39,465 nt of DNA from Darksidea phi (Eukaryota; Ascomycota; Dothideomycetes; Pleosporales; Lentitheciaceae): contig JASJFT010000317.1 in assembly GCA_030770425.1 (NCBI GenBank), positions 1-39,465 on the forward strand. Reading direction: 5' to 3'. The position numbers and the translations under genes were made by a program. Positions 32,792-39,465 of the stretch are shown here, piece after piece. Within the stretch, counting starts at the first letter, position 1, and each line of letters starts with the position of its first letter. The notes below the pieces were generated by a model. It did no database searches. It saw only the letters and a program-made list of their open reading frames with translations, and was not told the DNA's origin.

Positions 32792-35700
32792 GTAAAAGTA
32801 TAACCTAGTTATTCTATTAGTAGTTTAGATAATATCTAAGGTATTACTTAACTATTTAATTTATTTATTCTATTAATCTATCTATCTATAGATAATAGGT
32901 AGTCGATATACTATATTTTATTTCTAGTTTAGCTATAAGGGTCTACTAAAACTTTACTATAAATTTAATATCTCTATCTAAGATTATTTTATTTAATATT
33001 CTATATTTACTAAATATATATCTTAGTAAGGTATAGATAAGTTATTCTACTATATTTCTTTTATCTATATATAGGATAAAGTAAGTATACTTTATAAACT
33101 TATCTACTACTACTAGTATAATATTATAGAATACTCCTATTATTAGTTTCTTAGAACGTAGTAACTATATAATAAAGTCTATAGTAATAATCTTCTATAG
33201 TCCTTCTATATTTTCTATTAGTTATAGTATTCTATAGGGTATATATCTAGTATATTTATTATAATAATAATCTATATATTCTAAAAGTACTTATATAACT
33301 AGTTATCTTATATATAAGAAATAATACATTCTTATTAGTTATTTAAGGGTTTTTTCTACTTCCTAGTATCTATATACTAGTACTTCGTAGTATTACCTAA
33401 TAAATTCTTTTTATATTACTTTAGGTATATAGGCTTTTTAGAATATATAAATAATTTCGTCTTTTTCTTAGATTATTCCTTAAATTTTATTTTATTTATT
33501 TATTACTTCTATAGTAGTTATATAGATCTATTAAGTCTATTTATTTTCTTCTAGCTTAAGTATTATTTTTTATATTTCTACTAACTTTAGGCGATTATAA
33601 GTAATTATTCTATCTAGCTATAGTTTAAGGATTACCGCGCTAGACTTCTCTATTTCTTAGTAGTTAGGTCTCCTACTAAGTATATCTACTCGTTTATTTT
33701 CTAATTCTTTAGTATATATAATCTTAATATTATAAATTATAAGGGTTTATATCTATCGTATTTATCTTCTAATTAGGGGTTTATTTATTAAGAATCCTAT
33801 TAGATTCTTATAGTTCGTATAAATTATAATAAAGTATTTAGATTCCTATAGATTAGATCTCTATTTCTTTAAAGCTTTAATAATTACTAATAACTCTTTA
33901 TTATAAATATTATAGTTAAGTTCTACTAGTAATATTTTTCGTAAAAAGTAGTATACTAGTTGAAGGTTATCTTTATTATCTTTTTATAGTAGTACTACTT
34001 CTATCGTATAATCTAATATATTTATCTTAATAATTAAGGGTTCTTTAAGGTTATATATCTTAATTATAGGTTCTTTAGTAAACTATTCTTTAATCTTCTT
34101 AAAAGCTTATTAGTACTCTTCCTTTTATTTAAAGGGTTAATCTTTCCTTATAAGTTATATAAGTAGTACTATTATTATACTCTATTATAGTATTAGTTTT
34201 TAGTAAAAGTTATAGAATCCTAGGAATAATTATAGTTCTTTAAGATTCTTAGGTATTAACTATTCTTTAACCTTCTTAATCTATTATAGGTCTACTTTAA
34301 TTTCTCCTAGTTTAATAATAAATTCTAGAAACTCTATTTCTTATACGTAGAATTTATATTTTCGTAGGTAAAGGTATAGTTATACTTCTTTAAGCTCTTA
34401 TAGAACCTTCTTTATATATTTTTTATACTCTTTTTCTATTTCGAAGTAAATTAGAATATTATTAAGGTATACTATTACGAACTAGTTAAGATAGTTTTAT
34501 AAAATATTATTAATTTATTCTTAGAATATTATAGGTATATTAGTAAGTTTAAAAGATATTACTTAGTACTTATATAGTCCTTTCTTTATTTTAAAGACTA
34601 TCTTCTATTCTTTACCTTTCTTAATTCTAATTTAATAGTATACGTTTCGGATATCTAGTTACGTAAACTATTTAGCTTTTCTTAATTAATCTTATATTTT
34701 TAATATTAGGGGTAAGAGATATTAGTTCTTAATTATAATATTATTAAGTATTTAGTAATCGATATATAATCGTAGTTCTATAGTACCCTTCTTAGGTATA
34801 AAGAGAACCGGGTATTCTATAGATAAATTTAAATATCGAATATACCTTTTTATAAGGTTATCTTTAAGATATTTTATTATAATTTTTTCTTCTTTCTTAA
34901 TTAACTTATAGATTAGTTCGAATCCTAGAGTTTTTCCTTTCTATAGTAGGATTACGTAGTCTTAGAACTAGTACTAAAGTAGGCTTTCCTTAGGTTCTAT
35001 AAATAATTCCTTCTATTTTTTATATTATTCTAGAATATTATTATTTTCTTCTTAAGTTACGCCTAGATTCTATTATAGAAATAATACTTATTAGTTCGTC
35101 TATTAAATCTATAGATTAGCTTCTTATAGCTATAGTATTCCTAGAATTATATCTTAGTTATCTAATATTTTAATTATATCGAGTATTTTATTTTCTTTTT
35201 CCTATCCCTATAGGCTAAGTTTACCTTTAGTTTTATATATTATAGATTTATTAAATAGTTCTCCCTTAATAGTATATATAACGCTAGGGTATTATTTCTT
35301 CTATTAGGGAATCTTCTTTTATTAGATAAAGTCCTTATTAATAAAGTTTTAAGTAGCTTTACTATCGATTAAGGTAGTAATCTTTCTTCCTTAATAGGTT
35401 CCTTAGAGGTAGATATAGTCCTATCTTTTTATCCCTTAAATTCTTATCTTCTTAGACTAATATTTCGTATTAATCTTAGTCTAAACGTACTTTAGATATT
35501 TATTTTCTAGGTATTTATACTATAGTCTTTCTAAAATATAGTTTAATAGTAGAAGTAGTCCTAGTATAATTCGTATATATCCCTTTTATCGCTAATTCTT
35601 AGATTATTACTATCTATATACTACTTCTAGTATAACTACTTAGGTAATCCTTTTATTATAGTCCTTTACTAGGTAGTAGTTATTTTTTTATTTTACTTCT

Positions 35701-36400
35701 TTATAGAGTCGATATTCTTTTTATATATATAAGATCTATATAACCTTAAAATATACTAGATATCTTATTTTATATTATAGGTTATCTTCTAGATTAACCT
35801 TATATCTTTAATCGTTATATTTTATAGAAGTTATTCTTATAGGAATCTATCGTTCGATTACTATATACTATAGTTATTCTTTATTAACTATTTTCGTAAT
35901 ATACTATATTTCTTTCTAGATTTCTTAGTTAGGTATAAGATCTATAATAATAAAGTTCTATTTAACCTATTATTTAAAGTCTTCGAATAGTTAGTATATT
36001 AGATAAGATCTAGACTATTCCTTATAAATCTCCTATATTATTATAGGTATTATAGTTTTTTTTATAAACTATAAGGCTTAAGTATAAGTTATATTAAGTT
36101 CTAGTACTAGTCCTATTTCTTCCTTAGATAATTAAATTATTTATAGGTATCTAGTATTCTTATATAACGTAACTAGGTTTTCTTCTTCTAGTTCTAAGAA
36201 CTTATTACTATTATTAACTATTTATAATAGTATATCTATAATGTTATCGAAGTCTTTCTACTCCGTAGATAAGTCTTCTTTAGATACTTCTTCTTATACT
36301 TCTAGCGAGAATAAAACTCTTCTTTAAGACTTCTAAGTTATAGCTATCTACTATTTCTATAACTAGTAGCTAGTATTTAACTTAGCTTCGTAGTATATCT
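32792..36400 (-). pseudogene. Element 3 pol, N-terminal and central part (decayed)
   Basis: Minus strand. The protease site near 35350-35400 reads TLIDSKAT, where D-S-G-A is expected. The RT is about 34400-34900, with the catalytic motif now YLNN (34446-34469). RNase H spans about 33680-34100 and the integrase zinc domain about 33290-33420. The integrase core includes ILDRDIKF near 32985 and a DRLIE-x-IN segment near 32855-32915 (normally D-G-Q-T-E-R). The frame is cut at 32792 by element 2 and resumes at 25349. Both RT aspartates are replaced by asparagine through TpG to TpA changes. Stops are TAA/TAG throughout. Confidence 0.85.
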
Positions 36401-36449
36401 TATACTAGTTACGTATATAAGTTATTTAATATATAATATTATATTCTTA

Positions 36450-37480
36450 TATTATAACTACTCTATCCTTCTTACTTTACTAGATATATTAGAATTTCTC
36501 TTTTCTTAGACCTAATTTATAGTCTTTTACTAGATATCTTTACTTCTTATACTTAAAGTATACTCGTTTTTTATAGAGCTCTTATTTTTTAAAGTTCTAT
36601 TTTTCTTTCTTAGGTTCTAAACTAGCTCCTAGGACTATTACCTCTAGTCTATAGTATTTTTCTTCTTTCTTCTTTTTATAGAATCTAATCTTTCCCTTTC
36701 TTTCTAGGTTTTAGAGATAGAGGTTATTATCGATCTTAATAGCTTATTTAATTAGTCCTCTTATAGTCTAGGGTCGTTCTATTTAAATTATTTCGTAATA
36801 GATATAATCTTTTAGTCCTTTATAGTATTATAATATAAGAACTACCTCTTCTTATTAGATCTTTATAGTAAGTTATTTAAACTTAGACGTATAGGTTATA
36901 GTAGATTTTATCTATCTAAGATATATAATTTTTTATTCTACTAATCTTTCTAAATTAATATCTCTAAAAGTAATATATAGCTTATTCTTAAAATACTTAT
37001 AACTTAAAAAGATAATCTTTATTTTATTACTTTACTAAGTTTTAGGTAGTTATAATTACTTATTTAAATACGTCTTAAACTAAGTAATAGCTTTTCCTAT
37101 AAACTAAGCTACTATAAATAATACTTTATTACTTTTAGTAGATAGCTTTATTTTATTAAGGTTAAGATAGATTACTATATTAGCTAAAAATCCTCTAAGC
37201 TTTAATCTAGTTCCGTTAAACTTCTCTAGTTCTCTAAGTTTTAGTAGTTTACTTATATACCTTTAAAGTTAGATAGTTAACTTTATAAGTTAAGCTTTTA
37301 ATATATCTTCTCTCTTCTTAAATATATATTAATTCTTAATAACCCTTTTAAAGTTTTTCGTAGTTATACTACCTTCTAGGGAGCTAAACTTCTAATAGCT
37401 TTCTACCTCTAAGAGTTCTCCTTAAGTTAGCGGCTATACTACTCTACTTTATTAGGTTCCTTCTCCTACTATTATAGTTA
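36450..37480 (-). pseudogene. Element 3 gag (decayed)
   Basis: Between pol and the 5' LTR. The zinc knuckle at 36519-36560 is spaced C-x2-C-x4-H-x4-C but reads YFKYKK, a stop, RYLVKDY: three cysteines and the histidine have all become tyrosine. Upstream (about 36800-37400) is a lysine/leucine-rich region that should be the capsid domain, too mutated to assign motifs. The start codon was not found. Confidence 0.65.
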
Positions 37481-37508
37481 GCTATTCCTACCTACCGGAT
37501 AGTTAAGG

Positions 37509-37953
37509 TATTAAATAGGGTCTAGGTCTAATAGGTTATTTGGCCTTATTTAGGGTTTATACTTAAGATAGGAAAGAAAGGAGTTAGAATAAAAGATAAT
37601 AGTTTAATTATATTAATAGGTAAGGATTAATCTAGATTCGAAATTAACTATAGAGAAGAAAGACTATCTAGAAGATTCGTAATTATTATTATATATTAAT
37701 TTGGTTCTCTTAGATCTATAGCTCTATATCTATAGATCTACTAAGTTATAGCTCTATAGCTCTATTTTAATAGATCTATTAAGCTATTACGTAATCCCTT
37801 AGATCTATTCTTATTAAGGTATAGATCTATTATATAACTTCTTATTCTCTAATTATAAGGTCCGCGTCGTATTCTTTATTAGAACTAGTAGTTAGCTTAA
37901 TTTCTAGTAGCTTTATTTATTAATAGTTTATAGTATATATTTAGTTTATAATA
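37509..37953 (-). repeat. Element 3 LTR, 5' copy
   Basis: 445 bp, begins TATTAAATAGGG, ends TTATAATA, followed directly by the GTATA duplication. Confidence 0.92.
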
Positions 37954-37958
37954 GTATA
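37954..37958. repeat. 5-bp target-site duplication GTATA, right copy (element 3)
   Basis: Exact copy of 23503-23507. Immediately to its right the reverse transcriptase of element 4 resumes. Confidence 0.88.
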
Positions 37959-39465
37959 TATAATATTTAAATTTACTTATAAAATACCCGGTCCTCTTCG
38001 TACCTAAGAAAGATACTATAGAACTATAATTATATATCGACTACTAAATACTTAATAATATTACTATTAAAAATTAGTACCCTTTATCTCTAATATCGGA
38101 AATATAAGATTAATTAAGAAAAGTTAAATAGTTTATATAATTAGATATTCGAAACGTATACTACTAAATTAGAATTAAGAAAGATAAAGAATAGAAGATA
38201 GTTTTTAGAACTAAAAAGGGGTTATATAAATATTAAGTAATACCTTTTAAACTTACTAATATACCTATAATATTCTAGAAATAAATTAATAATATTTTAT
38301 AAAATTATCTTAATTAGTTTATAATAGTATACCTTAATAATATTCTAATCTACTCTAAAATAGAAAAAGAATATAAAGAGTATATAAAAAAGATCCTATA
38401 AACGCTTAAGAAAGTACGACTATATCTTTATCTATAAAAATATAAATTCTATATATAAGAAATAGAGTTTCTAGAATTTATTATTAGATTAGGAGAAATT
38501 AAAGTAAACCTATAATAAATTAAAAAGATTAAAGAATAGTCTATATCTAAGAATCTTAAGAAGCTATAATTATTTCTTAGATTCTATAACTTCTATTAAA
38601 AGTTAATACTATAGTAGAGTATAATAATAGTACTACTTATATAACTTATAAGAAAAGACTAACCCTTTAAATAAAAGAAAGAGTACTAATAAGCCTTTAA
38701 AAAGATTAAAGAATAGTTTATAAAGAAACCTATAATTAAGATATATAACCCTAAAGAACCCTTAATTATTAAAATAGATATATTAGACTATATAATAGAA
38801 GTAGTACTACTATAGAAAGATAATAAAGATAACCTTAGACTAGTATACTACTTCTTATAGAAGATATTAATAGCTAAACTTAACTATAATATTTATAATA
38901 AAGAGTTACTAGTAATTATTAAAGTTTTAAAAGAATAGAGATCTAATCTATAGGGATCTAAATACCCTATTATAATCTATATAGATTATAAGAATCTAAT
39001 AGAATTCTTAATAAATAAACCTCTAATTAGAAGATAGATATAATAGATATAAACCCTTATAACTTATAATATTAAAATTATATATACTAAAGGATTAGAA
39101 AATAAAAGAGTAGACGCGCTTAGTAGAAGACTAGATTACTAAGAAATAGAGAAGCCTAGTACGACTATTCTTAAGCTATAACCGGACGAAATGATTACTT
39201 ATAACTACCTAAAATTAGTAAGAATATAAGAAATAATACTTAAACTAGAAGGAAATAAATAGACTTAATAAATCCGTATAGCTATTATAGAAGTAATAGA
39301 CGAATAAAACGAAATTTAAGAAGTAATCTAAGAAAAAGATAGGATTATCTATATATTCTAAAAGGCCTATATACCTAAGATAATACGAAAAGAATTTATT
39401 AGATAATACTACGAGGTACTAGTATATAGATACTAAGAAGTAGAAAAAACTCTTAAATAACTAAT
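37959..39465 (+). pseudogene. Element 4, right fragment: RT, RNase H and integrase start (partial)
   Basis: Plus-strand continuation of the pol fragment ending at 23507. RT occupies about 37980-38500 (YPVLFV near the start; the catalytic motif is YLNNILIY at 38330-38353). RNase H is about 38750-39140, ending in VDALSRR at 39110-39130. The beginning of the integrase zinc domain is near 39380-39465, where the window ends. It is nearly the reverse complement of the matching part of element 3, so the two form a long inverted repeat. Stops are TAA/TAG. The chromodomain and LTR must lie beyond the window. Confidence 0.9.

Larger units (their letters stand above)
23508..37953 (-). mobile_element. 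Element 3: chromodomain Ty3/gypsy retrotransposon containing nested element 2
   Basis: 14,446 bp between matching 445-bp LTRs (23508-23952 and 37509-37953) with a perfect GTATA duplication. Subtracting element 2 and its duplicated target leaves about 7,009 bp. On the minus strand the order is gag with zinc knuckle, protease, RT, RNase H, integrase and chromodomain. It is inserted head-against element 4, a member of its own family, inside the RT. The family differs from elements 1 and 2: different LTR, shorter linker, different chromodomain. RIP is nearly saturated, and the RT catalytic YLDD is now YLNN. Confidence 0.93.

Noticed and set aside
1..39465. Mitochondrial or bacterial AT-rich DNA
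   Set aside because: The AT bias comes from CpA to TpA change with CpG preserved. Chromodomain gypsy elements and a Plavaka transposase are nuclear fungal elements, and no organellar or bacterial genes are seen.
1..39465. Ordinary host genes or tRNA genes between elements
   Set aside because: No long open frame, no cloverleaf-like A and B box pair and no conserved domain outside the mobile-element remnants was found on either strand.

Overview
This window is a gene-poor, heavily mutated repeat compartment, almost certainly from a filamentous ascomycete (Pezizomycotina). The base pattern points to repeat-induced point mutation (RIP): over most of the window CpA and TpG are almost absent and TpA is in excess, while CpG, CpC and CpT survive. 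Nearly every stop inside a recognisable coding frame is TAA or TAG, as expected from decay of CAA, CAG and TGG. I find no intact protein-coding gene, no tRNA or rRNA gene and no ordinary host gene. Everything recognisable is a dead mobile element or an unidentified repeated sequence.

Layout. (1) About 240-1687 and 9049-10100, minus strand: two halves of a Plavaka-type DNA transposase pseudogene. (2) 1688-9043, minus: element 1, a complete 7,356-bp chromodomain Ty3/gypsy retrotransposon that split the transposase, with 435-bp LTRs and the target duplication CTTAT. It is the least RIP-mutated part of the window. (3) About 10770-22580: an unidentified repeated family. A long plus-strand copy (X1, to about 18480) is followed by a shorter plus-strand copy (X2, about 18600-21290) and a partial inverted copy (X3, about 21640-22580). 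X1 and X2 share palindrome-bearing block arrays and an array of 111-bp (37-codon) tandem repeats. (4) 22625-22958: short tandem duplications. (5) About 23030-23507 and 37959-39465, plus: element 4, a Ty3/gypsy remnant that runs off the right edge. (6) 23508-37953, minus: element 3, same family as element 4, inserted into its reverse transcriptase in the opposite orientation (445-bp LTRs, GTATA duplication). (7) 25355-32786, minus: element 2, a sister of element 1, inserted into the integrase of element 3 (435-bp LTRs, TATAG duplication).

The nesting gives a relative history: element 4 is older than 3, which is older than 2; the transposase is older than element 1. Elements 1 and 2 each carry, between the end of pol and the 3-prime LTR, an extra reading frame on the opposite strand. 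It has a cysteine cluster followed by a coiled-coil-like stretch; element 3 has a more doubtful coiled-coil-like counterpart. This is the arrangement I recall for the antisense gene (brtn) of Boty-type elements of Botrytis. The most novel content is the X family, whose coding frames I do not recognise. All coordinates and comparisons were read by eye.
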